DNA of 64,000 nt from Microbacterium sp. Leaf159 (GTDB lineage Bacteria > Actinomycetota > Actinomycetes > Actinomycetales > Microbacteriaceae), in contig NZ_LMOU01000001.1 of the NCBI RefSeq assembly GCF_001423615.1, positions 609,509 to 673,508 of the forward strand, in the 5' to 3' direction. How positions within the stretch are numbered: the first letter of the stretch is position 1; each line of letters begins with the position of its first letter. Positions 11,713-21,239 of the stretch are shown in pieces. The position numbers and the translations under genes are program-made. The notes beneath the pieces are model-generated. The model saw only the letters and a program-made list of their open reading frames with translations. It was not told the DNA's origin and did not search any database.

Positions 11713-13785
11713 ATGCCCGCGATCCGAGACATCACCGTGCCCGGCGGTACTGCACTCGACGACCTCGGCGTTCGCCTTCACGACGGCGTCGGAACCCTCC
11801 GCGTCTGGTCGCAGAACGCGTCGTCCATCGAGCTCGTCGTCTTCGATGCCACAGACCTCGACTGGGTGACCGATCAGGTCGACCTCGAGCGACTTCCCGG
11901 CGGTGTCTGGGAGGTCACGACCGAGCTGCTGCAGCCGGGCACCCGCTACGCGATCCGCGTCGGCGGACCGCACGGCCCCGGCAACACCTTCAACCCCGAG
12001 ACCCTCCTCCTCGACCCGTATGCGCGCGGCCTCGCCCAGGGCGACGGCTACGAGGAGTGGCGATCCGTCGTGATCGTCGACGGCTTCGACTGGGGCGACT
12101 CGGTCAAGCCCCGCATCCCCCTCGATCGCACGGTCATCTACGAGGGTCATCTGAAGGGCCTCACCAAGCGTCAGCCAGACGTGCCCCCTGCACTGCACGG
12201 AACCTATGCGGGTCTCGCCCACCCCGCGATGATCGAGTACTTCCATGAACTCGGCATCACCTCGATCGAGTTGCTTCCGGTGCACGCGTTCGTGCCGGAG
12301 CCTCGTCTGCTCGAGCGCGGACTCACCAACTACTGGGGCTACAACACCCTCAACTTCTTCACTCCCCACAATGCGTACGCGACCGAGGACGCGCGAAAGG
12401 GCGGCCCCGAGGCCGTGCTCGCCGAGTTCAAGGGGATGGTGCGGCTGCTCCACGAGGCAGGGCTCGAGGTCATCCTCGACGTCGTGTACAACCACACATC
12501 GGAAGAGGGACTCGGAGGCCCTCGCTCGAGCCTGCGCGGGATCGACAATGCGGGCTATTACCGTCAGGATGCGTCCGGGGCGTACATCGACACCACCGGA
12601 TGCGGCAACACGCTCGACACCTCGACGGATGCCGGCGCCCGCCTCGTACTCGACTCGCTGCGCTACTGGGCCCAGGAGATGCAGATCGACGGGTTCCGGT
12701 TCGATCTCGCCGCTGCCATCGCTCGCGACGGCTCGCACACCTACACCCCCGAGCACCCGCTGCTCGCGGCGATCGCCGACGATCCGATCCTGAAGGAGAC
12801 GAAGCTCATCGCCGAGCCGTGGGACGTCGGTATGGGCGGGTGGCAGACGGGCAACTTCCCGAAGGGCTGGCTGGAGTGGAACGACCGCTACCGCGACCGC
12901 GTGCGCAACTTCTGGCTGAGTGACATCGACTATGCGCGCAGAGCGTCGGCGCCGGTCGGCATCGGTGGTTTCGCGACGCGTCTCGCCGGATCCTCGAACA
13001 CCTTCGCCGACGAGCGCGGGCCGCTCGCGAGCATCAACTTCGTGACGGCGCACGACGGCTTCACCCTGCACGACCTCGTCTCGTACGACGTCAAGCACAA
13101 TGAGGCGAACGGCGAGCACAACCGCGACGGCGCCGACATGAACCGTGCCTTCAACCACGGGATCGAGGGTCCGACGGACGATCCGGCCATCCTCGCGCCG
13201 CGACGCAAGGCGATGCGCAACCTGCTGGGCACGCTCCTGCTCTCAGCCGGTATCCCGATGCTCACCGCGGGCGACGAGGTCGGCCGCACGCAGCGGGGCA
13301 ACAACAACGCCTATGCCCAGGACTCCGCGATGACCTGGCTCGGCTGGGACCCGGAGCCATGGCAGGAAGACCTGCGCGCCCACGTCAGCAGACTGATCGA
13401 GCTGCGCTCGGAGAACCCCGCTTTGCGACCGAGCAGGTACGCGCGACTGGGCGAACACATCCCGAACGCCTCCGTCATGGACTGGTTCGACCAGAACGGC
13501 GAGACGATGGAGAGCGAGCAGTGGACCGACCCGGGCAACCGCACGCTGCAGTATGTCGCCGCCTCCACTCCGGACCGTGAAGCGGCCAATCGCATCCTCC
13601 TGATCGTGCACGGCACGGAGTCGCCGATCGACGTGCGACTGCCCGAGGAACTCGAGGATGCGACCCGGTTCGTGTCGCTGTGGTCGAGCGCCGACGAGCG
13701 CCCCGGAGCCGACGGCGAGACGTTCGCGCCGGGGGACATCCTGCCGATCCCGGGAACCTCGATGAGGCTCTTCCGCGTCGAATGA
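11713..13785 (+). CDS. glgX: Glycogen debranching enzyme GlgX
   Basis: A GH13 isoamylase-type enzyme (690 aa) that hydrolyses alpha-1,6 branches of glycogen. An N-terminal CBM48-like domain (GVGTLRVWSQNASSIELVVF) precedes the catalytic barrel. Barrel residues are the nucleophile Asp in IDGFRFDLAAA, the acid Glu in KLIAEPWDVGMG and the transition-state Asp in FVTAHDGFTLHDL. The motif YWGYNTLNFF is typical of GlgX/TreX. It opens a same-strand glgX-glgE-glgB block but has its own promoter. Confidence 0.95.
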   Translation: MPAIRDITVPGGTALDDLGVRLHDGVGTLRVWSQNASSIELVVFDATDLDWVTDQVDLERLPGGVWEVTTELLQPGTRYAIRVGGPHGPGNTFNPETLLLDPYARGLAQGDGYEEWRSVVIVDGFDWGDSVKPRIPLDRTVIYEGHLKGLTKRQPDVPPALHGTYAGLAHPAMIEYFHELGITSIELLPVHAFVPEPRLLERGLTNYWGYNTLNFFTPHNAYATEDARKGGPEAVLAEFKGMVRLLHEAGLEVILDVVYNHTSEEGLGGPRSSLRGIDNAGYYRQDASGAYIDTTGCGNTLDTSTDAGARLVLDSLRYWAQEMQIDGFRFDLAAAIARDGSHTYTPEHPLLAAIADDPILKETKLIAEPWDVGMGGWQTGNFPKGWLEWNDRYRDRVRNFWLSDIDYARRASAPVGIGGFATRLAGSSNTFADERGPLASINFVTAHDGFTLHDLVSYDVKHNEANGEHNRDGADMNRAFNHGIEGPTDDPAILAPRRKAMRNLLGTLLLSAGIPMLTAGDEVGRTQRGNNNAYAQDSAMTWLGWDPEPWQEDLRAHVSRLIELRSENPALRPSRYARLGEHIPNASVMDWFDQNGETMESEQWTDPGNRTLQYVAASTPDREAANRILLIVHGTESPIDVRLPEELEDATRFVSLWSSADERPGADGETFAPGDILPIPGTSMRLFRVE

Positions 13786-13837
13786 CGTGCGGCGCGCCGA
13801 AGCCTTCCGCTCGCTACCCGCGGTGCGTCGGTAGCGG

Positions 13838-13849
13838 TACATTCGGGGG
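13838..13849 (+). promoter_or_regulatory. Leaderless promoter of glgE (-10 TACATT)
   Basis: TACATT at 13838-13843, spacer CGGGGG, then GTG at 13850. An ATG four codons further on (13862) lacks a better signal. Confidence 0.6.
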
Positions 13850-15925
13850 GTGGCCGCACGAATGAGCAGCACCAGTCCTCAGGCTCTCCGGAGTCCCGCT
13901 CAGATCCCTCTGCGTCCGCTGGGCGTCGTGTCGGACGGTGACTCGCTCCGCGCCACGCGCATTCCGCTGGTGGACGGGAGACCTGCTGTTCCCGGCGGGT
14001 TCTCACCCAAGGCCTTCGTGGGAGAGGTCGTACCCTTCAGCGTCGTCGCCTTCCGCGAGGGTCACGACCTGATCGGTGTGCAGCTGCGGCTGACGTCGCC
14101 TGACGGCGAGGAGTCGCTCCATCGCCTCTCCCCGCTGCTGGACGGAACCGACCGGTGGAGTGCCGAGGTCGCGCTCGACGCCCAGGGCAGATGGACGTTC
14201 CGCTTCGAGGCGTTCTCCGACGACTTCGCGACCTGGGCCCATGCCGCCGAGCTCAAGGTGGCCGCCGGTGTGGACGTGCCGGTCATGGCCGCACTCGGTG
14301 CCGAGCTCCTCAGCCGCGCCGCCGCGGAGAAGGACCGCCCTCTTGCACAGCGCAAGCGCCTCGCCGCTGATTCCACCGCGCTTCTGCAAGGAGACGGTGC
14401 GACCACGATCGCCCTGTCGACGGACGCGGAGCTTGCTCGGGTATTCCTCGAGCGGCCGCTGACGACGCTGCGCTCGATGTCCGCGGCGCATACCCTGCTC
14501 GTCGAGAGGACCGCCGCGGGGGTCGGCGCCTGGTACGAGTTCTTCCCCCGCTCCGAGGGCGCCAGACGGCTGAAGGACGGCACGATCAAGAGCGGCACGT
14601 TCCGCACCGCGACGAAGCGGCTTCCGGCCGTCGCCGCGATGGGGTTCGATGTGATCTACCTGGTCCCGATCCATCCGATCGGGATCACCAACCGCAAGGG
14701 GCGCAACAACACCCTGACCACCGAGCCCGAAGACCCCGGCTCCCCCTACGCGATCGGTGCCGTGGAGGGCGGTCATGACGCCATCCACCCCGATCTCGGC
14801 AAGCCGACCGACTTCCGCGCCTTCGTGCGTGCGGCCCGGGGCGAGGGGCTGGAGGTCGCCCTCGATCTTGCTCTGCAGGCGTCTCCTGACCACCCGTGGG
14901 TCGCCGAGCATCCGGAGTGGTTCACGACCCTCCCCGACGGAACGGTCGCGTATGCCGAGAATCCGCCGAAGAAGTACCAGGACATCTACCCGCTGAACTT
15001 CGACAACGACCCGGCCGGCATCTACCAGGAGATGCTCCGGATCGTGCAGCACTGGGTGCGAGAGGGCGTGAAGATCTTCCGTGTCGACAATCCGCACACC
15101 AAGCCGCTGCAGTTCTGGGAGTGGCTGATCGCCACCGTGAACGCCGCCGACCCCGATGTGATCTTCCTCGCCGAGGCCTTCACCCGACCCGCCGTCATGC
15201 GAGCCCTGGCCGCGGTCGGTTTCCAGCAGAGCTACAGCTACTTCACGTGGCGCAACACCAAGGCCGAACTCGAGGAGTTCCTCACGACCGTGTCGCAGGA
15301 GACCAGCGATTACATGCGGCCGAACCTCTTCGTGAACACCCACGACATACTCACCGAGTACCTGCAGTTCGGGGGGCGTGCCGCATACCGCATCCGCGCC
15401 TGCATCGGTGCGACCGCTGCCCCCGTGTACGGCGTGTACGCCGGTTACGAGCTCTTCGAGAACGTCGCCCGTCCGGGGTCCGAGGAGAACATCGACAACG
15501 AGAAGTACGAGTACAAGCTTCGCGACTGGGAGGGAGCCGAAGCCGCCGGCGACTCGCTCGCTCCCCTTCTGCGTCGCCTGAACGAGATCCGACGCGTGCA
15601 CCCGGCTCTCCGTCAACTGCGCAATCTCTCGGTCCACTGGAGCGATGACGACTCGGTGCTCGTCTACAGCAAGCATCTCGATGCCGCGTTCACGGGGACG
15701 GGCGTCGCGGACACCCTCATCGTGGTCGCCAACGTCGATCCCCACTCGGTGCGGGAGACCACGGTCCACCTCGACACCACGATCTGGGGCGTTCCTCTGG
15801 GCGAGTCCTTCGAAGTCGAGGACCTCCTCACCGGAGCCGTCTGGACATGGGCAGATCACAACTACGTGCGGCTCGACGCCTTCGCCGAGCCGGTGCACAT
15901 CCTGAAGGTGAGGAAGCGTTCATGA
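13850..15925 (+). CDS. glgE: Maltosyltransferase GlgE (alpha-1,4-glucan:maltose-1-phosphate)
   Basis: GlgE (691 aa) extends linear alpha-1,4-glucans with maltose-1-phosphate. It is a GH13_3 enzyme with an N-terminal domain (PAVPGGFSPKAFVGEVVPFS), the substrate motif WYEFFPRS, the nucleophile Asp in KIFRVDNPHTKP, the Glu in VIFLAEAFTRP and the Asp in LFVNTHDILTEYL. Its maltose-1-phosphate suppliers (TreS/Pep2 or GlgM) are not in the window. The glgB start overlaps its stop (ATGA), so the two are translated together to build branched glucan. Confidence 0.95.
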   Translation: MAARMSSTSPQALRSPAQIPLRPLGVVSDGDSLRATRIPLVDGRPAVPGGFSPKAFVGEVVPFSVVAFREGHDLIGVQLRLTSPDGEESLHRLSPLLDGTDRWSAEVALDAQGRWTFRFEAFSDDFATWAHAAELKVAAGVDVPVMAALGAELLSRAAAEKDRPLAQRKRLAADSTALLQGDGATTIALSTDAELARVFLERPLTTLRSMSAAHTLLVERTAAGVGAWYEFFPRSEGARRLKDGTIKSGTFRTATKRLPAVAAMGFDVIYLVPIHPIGITNRKGRNNTLTTEPEDPGSPYAIGAVEGGHDAIHPDLGKPTDFRAFVRAARGEGLEVALDLALQASPDHPWVAEHPEWFTTLPDGTVAYAENPPKKYQDIYPLNFDNDPAGIYQEMLRIVQHWVREGVKIFRVDNPHTKPLQFWEWLIATVNAADPDVIFLAEAFTRPAVMRALAAVGFQQSYSYFTWRNTKAELEEFLTTVSQETSDYMRPNLFVNTHDILTEYLQFGGRAAYRIRACIGATAAPVYGVYAGYELFENVARPGSEENIDNEKYEYKLRDWEGAEAAGDSLAPLLRRLNEIRRVHPALRQLRNLSVHWSDDDSVLVYSKHLDAAFTGTGVADTLIVVANVDPHSVRETTVHLDTTIWGVPLGESFEVEDLLTGAVWTWADHNYVRLDAFAEPVHILKVRKRS

Positions 15926-18126
15926 GCTACCTGGAAGATGCGACGACGTCGTCGGACTGGACCGCGGTGGCGGCAGGCTCCCACCACGACCCGCACTCGG
16001 TGCTCGGGTCGCACCCGTTCACCGACGCGAGCGACCGCACCGTCACCGTGATCCGCGCTCGTCGTCCGCTCGCGGCATCCGTGGCTGCAGTGTTCGGCGA
16101 CGGCACCCGCCTGGAGTTGAACCACGTAGCACACGGCATCTGGGAAGGGCATCATGACGGCTCCCCTGTGCCGTACCGGATCGCGACCGCGTACGGCGAC
16201 GACGCCGAGACCGTCAGCGGCGACCCGTACCGGCATCTCCCGACGCTGGGCGACATCGATGTGCATCTGATCGCCGAGGGGCGCCATGAGCGCCTCTGGC
16301 AGGTGCTGGGCGCGCATCCTCGCGTCGTGGAGGGCGACGCAGGCGTGGCCTTCGCCGTGTGGGCTCCCAATGCCACCGCCGTTCGCGTGGTCGGTGACCA
16401 CAACGGGTGGAACGGCGAGCCCCACGCCATGCGCTCGATGGGTGTGAGCGGGATCTGGGAGCTGTTCATCCCGGATCTCCCGGTCGGCACGACCTACAAG
16501 TACGAGATCAGGACGCGCGACGGTGCGTGGATCTTCAAGGCGGATCCGATGGCCCAGGCCGCGCAGGTCCCGCCGGAGACCGCATCCGTGGTCACCGAGT
16601 CGACCTACGCCTGGTCGGATGGCGCCTGGATGACCCGCAGGGCGGCGACCCATGCGGTCGCTCAGCCGCTGTCGGTGTACGAGGTGCATCTGGGCTCCTG
16701 GCGAGGCGGACTGAGCTATCGGGATGCTGCTGAGCCTCTCATCGCCCACGTCGAGGAGGCCGGCTTCACCCATGTGGAGTTCATGCCGCTCGCCGAACAC
16801 CCGTTCGGCGGCTCCTGGGGCTACCAGGTGAGTGGCTACTACGCGGCGACGAGCCGCTTCGGCAGCCCGGACGATCTGCGCTACCTGATCGACCGCCTGC
16901 ACCAGGCCGGCATCGGCGTGATCATGGACTGGGTCCCCGGCCATTTCCCGAAGGATGCGTTCGCGCTGGCGCGATTCGACGGCCAGCCGCTCTACGAGCA
17001 CCCGGATCCCCGACGGGGCGAGCACCAGGACTGGGGCACGCTCATCTTCGACTACGGGCGCCCGGAGGTGCGAGGATTCCTCGTCGCGAACGCGCTGTTC
17101 TGGCTGAGCGAGTTCCATGTCGACGGTCTTCGCGTCGACGCCGTCGCCTCGATGCTCTACCTCGACTACTCCCGTAACGACGGCGAATGGGAACCCAACA
17201 TCCACGGCGGGCGCGAGAACCTCGAGGCGATCCGATTCCTGCAGGAAGTCAATGCGACCGCCTATCGCGTGCACCCCGGCGTGCTGATGATCGCCGAGGA
17301 GTCGACGAGTTTCCCCGGTGTCACCGCTCCGACCGATCATGCCGGTCTCGGCTTCGGTTTCAAGTGGAACATGGGCTGGATGAACGACTCGCTGCAGTAC
17401 ATCGAGCGAGACCCGATGTATCGCGCGCACCATGAAGGCGAGATGACGTTCTCCTTCGTGTACGCGTTCGGCGAGAACTACCTGCTGCCGATCAGCCATG
17501 ACGAGGTCGTGCACGGCAAAGGCAGTCTGCTCGCGAAGATGCCAGGGGATCACTGGCACAAGCTCGCGAACGTGCGCGCCTACCTGGGGTACATGTGGGG
17601 GCACCCGGGCAAGAAGCTGCTGTTCATGGGACAGGAGTTCGGCCAGCTCGCAGAGTGGTCCGAGTCACGTGAACTGGACTGGTGGCTGCTCGATCAGCCG
17701 TCCCATGCCCAGCTGCAGAGCTTCGTCGGGCAGCTCAACCGCACCTATCGTGCGCAGGCTCCGCTCTGGGAGCGCGACAACGACGGCTCGTCGTTCTCGC
17801 GCCTCGGTGCCCCCAGCTGGGATCCGAACGTGATCGCGTTCGAACGCCGCGACGCCCACGGCGGCCGACTGGTCGTGATCAGCAACTTCGCCGGCGTCGA
17901 GCGCAGCGGATATCGCCTCGCTCTGCCCAGCGCGGGAATCTGGCAGGAGATCCTCAACACGGATGCCGCAGAATACGGCGGACGAGGTTCAGGCAACCTG
18001 GGCGTGGTCGTCGCCGACGCCGCAGACGGCGGCACCCCGACGGCGACGATGACGCTCCCTGCGCTGTCGACGATCTGGCTCCGCCATCAGAGCGACCCGC
18101 ACGTGCCGACGATCAGCCACGGCTGA
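15922..18126 (+). CDS. glgB: 1,4-alpha-glucan branching enzyme GlgB
   Basis: GlgB (734 aa) makes alpha-1,6 branches in the glucan built by GlgE. An N-terminal domain and CBM48 module (VAFAVWAPNATAVRVVGDHNGW) precede the GH13 barrel. Barrel residues are HPFGGSWGYQVSGYYA, the nucleophile Asp in DGLRVDAVASMLYLDYSR, the Glu in MIAEESTSFPGV and the Asp in LPISHDEVVHGKGSL. The ATG overlapping the glgE stop, with GTGAGGAAG just upstream, is preferred; an open frame runs 25 codons further up but lies within glgE. Confidence 0.97.
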   Translation: MSYLEDATTSSDWTAVAAGSHHDPHSVLGSHPFTDASDRTVTVIRARRPLAASVAAVFGDGTRLELNHVAHGIWEGHHDGSPVPYRIATAYGDDAETVSGDPYRHLPTLGDIDVHLIAEGRHERLWQVLGAHPRVVEGDAGVAFAVWAPNATAVRVVGDHNGWNGEPHAMRSMGVSGIWELFIPDLPVGTTYKYEIRTRDGAWIFKADPMAQAAQVPPETASVVTESTYAWSDGAWMTRRAATHAVAQPLSVYEVHLGSWRGGLSYRDAAEPLIAHVEEAGFTHVEFMPLAEHPFGGSWGYQVSGYYAATSRFGSPDDLRYLIDRLHQAGIGVIMDWVPGHFPKDAFALARFDGQPLYEHPDPRRGEHQDWGTLIFDYGRPEVRGFLVANALFWLSEFHVDGLRVDAVASMLYLDYSRNDGEWEPNIHGGRENLEAIRFLQEVNATAYRVHPGVLMIAEESTSFPGVTAPTDHAGLGFGFKWNMGWMNDSLQYIERDPMYRAHHEGEMTFSFVYAFGENYLLPISHDEVVHGKGSLLAKMPGDHWHKLANVRAYLGYMWGHPGKKLLFMGQEFGQLAEWSESRELDWWLLDQPSHAQLQSFVGQLNRTYRAQAPLWERDNDGSSFSRLGAPSWDPNVIAFERRDAHGGRLVVISNFAGVERSGYRLALPSAGIWQEILNTDAAEYGGRGSGNLGVVVADAADGGTPTATMTLPALSTIWLRHQSDPHVPTISHG

Positions 18127-18144
18127 CCGCAGCGCGCCGGGCGG

Positions 18145-19077
18145 TCAGAACAACAGCGACGAGAGCCGGTTGCGTGCCGCGATGACACGCGGATCGGCCG
18201 TGCCGATGAGACCGAACAGTTCGATGAGCCGCTCACGAACCGGCGTGCGCTGGTCCGAGGGAAGCTGAGCGAACAGGTCGAGAAGGCGTCCGAATGCATC
18301 GTCGACATGCCCGCCCGCGAGATCGAGATCAGCGACATCGAACTGCGCCTGCACGTCGAGCGGACCGGCTGCGGCGGCTGCCCGGGCGTCCTGCAGATCG
18401 AGCTTCTGCACACGATCGAGCAGACGCACCTGGCCGAGACCGGCGATCGCGTCCTCGTCACGAGGATTCTCGGCGAGGGCCTTCTCGTAGGCGACGATCG
18501 CTGCAGCGTAGTCGCCGAGCTCGATCGCGGCAAAGGCCTCCGCGTGCAGCGGCGGCAGGGGCGGCTCCTCGGCGGACTCCTCGGTCGCCGCAGGTGCCTC
18601 TCCGACGTCGAGCGAGCCGGTGACACCGTTCTGCGCGGCGAGCTGGAGCAGCTGCGCGAAGACTTCGCGGACCTGCTGCTCGGGAACGGCTCCGGTGAAC
18701 ATCGGAACCGGCTGCCCCGCGATGAGGGCGACCACCATCGGGATCGACTGTGCACGGAAGCCCTGCGCGAGCTGTGGATTCGCGTCGACGTCGACCTTGG
18801 CGAGCAGCACCTTGCCGCCGAGCTCGCGCGTCACCTTCTCGATGATGGGGCTCAGCTGCTTGCAGGGTCCACACCACTCGGCCCACAGGTCGACGACCAC
18901 GGGAACGGTGCGCGAGAGCTCGAGGATCTGACCGAACGATTCGTCGGTCGCATCGACCACCACATCAGCGACACCCGCCGCGGGAGCGGGCGCTCCGGCC
19001 GGGGGCGCCGCCGGCCGGTTGCGGAGCGTGGAGAGGTCGACGGCTCCTCGGAGCGCGGCAGGAGAGATATCGGTCAC
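18145..19077 (-). CDS. Thioredoxin/TPR protein of the YbbN (CnoX) type
   Basis: 310 aa. A thioredoxin fold (about residues 40-150) contains the redox motif WCGPC in LWAEWCGPCKQLSP. TPR-like helices follow (HAEAFAAIELGDYAAAIVAYEKAL, quoted in part: AIELGDYAAAIVAYEK). The architecture matches YbbN/CnoX, which in E. coli is a holdase/redox chaperone working with GroEL and DnaK. Here both Cys of CxxC are present, so it may be redox active, whereas E. coli CnoX has lost this motif. The GTG start is immediately followed by A shared with the neighbouring reading frame: GTGA overlap with the stop of the upstream envelope-protein gene indicates coupling. Confidence 0.88.
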   Translation of the reverse strand: MTDISPAALRGAVDLSTLRNRPAAPPAGAPAPAAGVADVVVDATDESFGQILELSRTVPVVVDLWAEWCGPCKQLSPIIEKVTRELGGKVLLAKVDVDANPQLAQGFRAQSIPMVVALIAGQPVPMFTGAVPEQQVREVFAQLLQLAAQNGVTGSLDVGEAPAATEESAEEPPLPPLHAEAFAAIELGDYAAAIVAYEKALAENPRDEDAIAGLGQVRLLDRVQKLDLQDARAAAAAGPLDVQAQFDVADLDLAGGHVDDAFGRLLDLFAQLPSDQRTPVRERLIELFGLIGTADPRVIAARNRLSSLLF

Positions 19078-21062
19078 TTGATCACCTCGACGGAGAGAAG
19101 GTCCTGGCGCACGGCCAGGAGCCGGATCTGCTCCGTCGAGCCCTGGGCGGGGACGGAGAAGAACAACTGGAATTCGTACTTGGTCGTCACGCCCTTGGCG
19201 GACTCGGTGACACCGGTCAGCGCCTTCGCCTGGGCGTTGTCACCGAAACGGATCACCGCATCCGCAGATGTCGGCGTGACCGTCTCGGTGTCGACCAGAG
19301 AGACGGCCACGATGGCACCGCTGCCCAGAGTGGTCATCGACACGGGGGCGGAGTCCGCCGGTGCGATGTCGAAGGCCGTCTGCGACGTCGCGGCCGCGCC
19401 GTTGTCCGCGAGGTTCTGCACAACAGCCTGGCGGCTGTCGCGGATCGACTTCGCGAGGTTCTGCGAGATCTCGTCGAACAGCCCGTACGACGCGCTCTGC
19501 TCTCCTGCATCGACGACGTCCGAGAACGTCGCGGCCAGTTCACCCGGCGGCAGACTGAGGAAGGCGGAGTCGTCCGGGACCAGCGAGGTTCCGAGCCACG
19601 GAGCAGCCACCTCGGGGAAGACGGCGTCGGCCGACATCTCGGCCATGTTGTTGACCTTGTAGTTGGACCAGGGGTCCTGCTGGGTCATCGTCAGCACGAC
19701 CGGGGGAACCGTGTCATCGCCGTCGCTCTTCGAGAGGAGAAGGACGGTACGAGGCCAGCGGTCGGTCGCCTCGGGCAGAATGACCTCGACATCATCGGTC
19801 GGGATGGCCGCGGGCACGGCGGTGTCGGGAACCGCGGTGCGGAGGGCGTACTCGGTCTTGCGAGCCGTCAGCGCCGGACCGTCGAGACGCGTTCCCGCCA
19901 GATCGATGTCCATGGCTGCATCGGCATCCGAGAGCGTCGCCGAAACATCCTGAAGGATGCGCTTGGCCTGGGCCTCGGTCACTGCCGGAGGCTTCTGGTT
20001 CTCGGGAGCGATCACGGTCGCGCTGGGCGAGGGACTGGGCGTCCCTTCACCGAACTGCGGCCAGGAGTCGGCCGAACATCCGGTCGCCAGAAGCGCGGTC
20101 AGCGCGAGAGCCGGGATAGCGATCATGCGTCGTCTGCGGGGCGGCGGCGTGGCGCGCATCTCGGTCTTGCGGTCACCGGCTGCGTCATCCTCGGTCGCCG
20201 AGCCACCCGCTCCGTTGCCCTGCACGGCCTCGGCATCCTCGGAGTGATCAGCGGGAGCGGTTCCCGTGTCTGATGCCTTCGACGAGGATTCCTCGATCGC
20301 CTTCCGCTCCGACGGCGGCAGCTGGGCCACATCGATCGGCTCTGTCGCGGGAAGAGGCCCTGGACCCTTGCGCCGGGGGCCGCGGCCGCGACGCTGGTGG
20401 CGGATGCCGAGCACGTACAGGACGAGCCCGACCAGGAGCACGGCGGCCCCGGCTGCCATCAGCGGACCCGCCAGAGGCGTCGACGTGTCGAGCGGCCAGG
20501 AGACGACGATGTCGTCAGGTGCATCGGCGGTGCCGTCGTGGGCGATGAGAAGGCTGACGCCTTCGGGGAGCTGCATGTCGGCGATCAGCGCGTCGGTGTC
20601 GGTGAACGAGTCGAGCCAGAGATCCGACCCGACCGGACTGCGCCCGGCATCGACTGCCGCACCGTCGTCTGCGGGCGTCTCTTCTGGAGCCGGGGTCGCC
20701 TCGGGGGCGTCCGTACTCGTGTCGTCGTCACCTGCCGCAGCTGCGTCCACGAGCTCGACATCGAGCTCGCCGTCCTTGCCGACGGTGACGTGGTTGTACG
20801 AGGCGTCAGCCAGCCACGCCTCCATGTCGGCGGTCCGACCGTATGCGGCGAAGATGTCGCCATCGCCACGGACGAGCAGGGTCTGAGCGCCCGGGTGCTC
20901 CCTCAGGACGTCGCCGTCCATGAGCACATAGGGCGCCGGTTCTTCCACGGCGACCGAAGTCTCCTGGGTCGACGGACCCATGAAAACGGTTCGCTGCGCG
21001 ATGCCCGCAGCGATCAGTCCCGCAGCCAGCACGAAGGCCACGACGGCCCATACGAAACGCAC
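19074..21062 (-). CDS. Large envelope protein of unknown function with an internal lipoprotein-type signal
   Basis: 662 aa from the GTG at 21062, chosen because AGGAG lies 7 nt upstream; a GTG at 21077 would add five residues but has no ribosome-binding site. Residue numbers below use the longer form. A first membrane segment (about 9-29), an extracytoplasmic region with an acidic Ala/Thr/Glu linker, and a second segment (about 202-224) followed by RHQRRGRGPRRK can be seen. Around residue 307 a complete lipoprotein-like signal begins: MRATPPPRRRR, a hydrophobic run and LLATGC (Cys 334). A Ser/Pro linker and a roughly 300-aa secreted-type domain follow. I recognise no known domain. It is upstream of and overlaps the YbbN-like gene. 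Confidence 0.75.
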   Translation of the reverse strand: MRFVWAVVAFVLAAGLIAAGIAQRTVFMGPSTQETSVAVEEPAPYVLMDGDVLREHPGAQTLLVRGDGDIFAAYGRTADMEAWLADASYNHVTVGKDGELDVELVDAAAAGDDDTSTDAPEATPAPEETPADDGAAVDAGRSPVGSDLWLDSFTDTDALIADMQLPEGVSLLIAHDGTADAPDDIVVSWPLDTSTPLAGPLMAAGAAVLLVGLVLYVLGIRHQRRGRGPRRKGPGPLPATEPIDVAQLPPSERKAIEESSSKASDTGTAPADHSEDAEAVQGNGAGGSATEDDAAGDRKTEMRATPPPRRRRMIAIPALALTALLATGCSADSWPQFGEGTPSPSPSATVIAPENQKPPAVTEAQAKRILQDVSATLSDADAAMDIDLAGTRLDGPALTARKTEYALRTAVPDTAVPAAIPTDDVEVILPEATDRWPRTVLLLSKSDGDDTVPPVVLTMTQQDPWSNYKVNNMAEMSADAVFPEVAAPWLGTSLVPDDSAFLSLPPGELAATFSDVVDAGEQSASYGLFDEISQNLAKSIRDSRQAVVQNLADNGAAATSQTAFDIAPADSAPVSMTTLGSGAIVAVSLVDTETVTPTSADAVIRFGDNAQAKALTGVTESAKGVTTKYEFQLFFSVPAQGSTEQIRLLAVRQDLLSVEVIK

Positions 21063-21118
21063 GAATAGTCTCCTCACGCAACCCGGACGAGCGCCCGAGT
21101 CACAACACTCGACATTTC

Positions 21119-21124
21119 AGACTA
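21119..21124 (-). promoter_or_regulatory. Possible -10 element (TAGTCT) for the envelope-protein gene
   Basis: TAGTCT on the minus strand about 57 nt upstream of the GTG at 21062. A weak TGGGCA lies 18 nt further up. It would give a leader of about 50 nt carrying the AGGAG site. Confidence 0.35.
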
Positions 21125-21204
21125 GCGAAATCACCTGTGTGTTGCCCACGAGGGCATGCCCGATCGTCCCGGCACGTCGTGACGATCAGGCATCGCCCGG
21201 TCGA

Positions 21205-21210
21205 TAACCT
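21205..21210 (+). promoter_or_regulatory. Possible -10 element (TAACCT) for the AI-2E-family transporter gene
   Basis: TAACCT about 29 nt upstream of the ATG at 21240; the leader would include GAGGAG. Confidence 0.4.
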
Positions 21211-21239
21211 TGCATCACCCGCATCTCCGAGGAGCACCG

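Noticed and set aside
10999..13158. Minus-strand open frame of 719 codons opposite glgX and the desulfurase end
   Set aside because: Antisense shadow; both genes beneath have full catalytic motifs.
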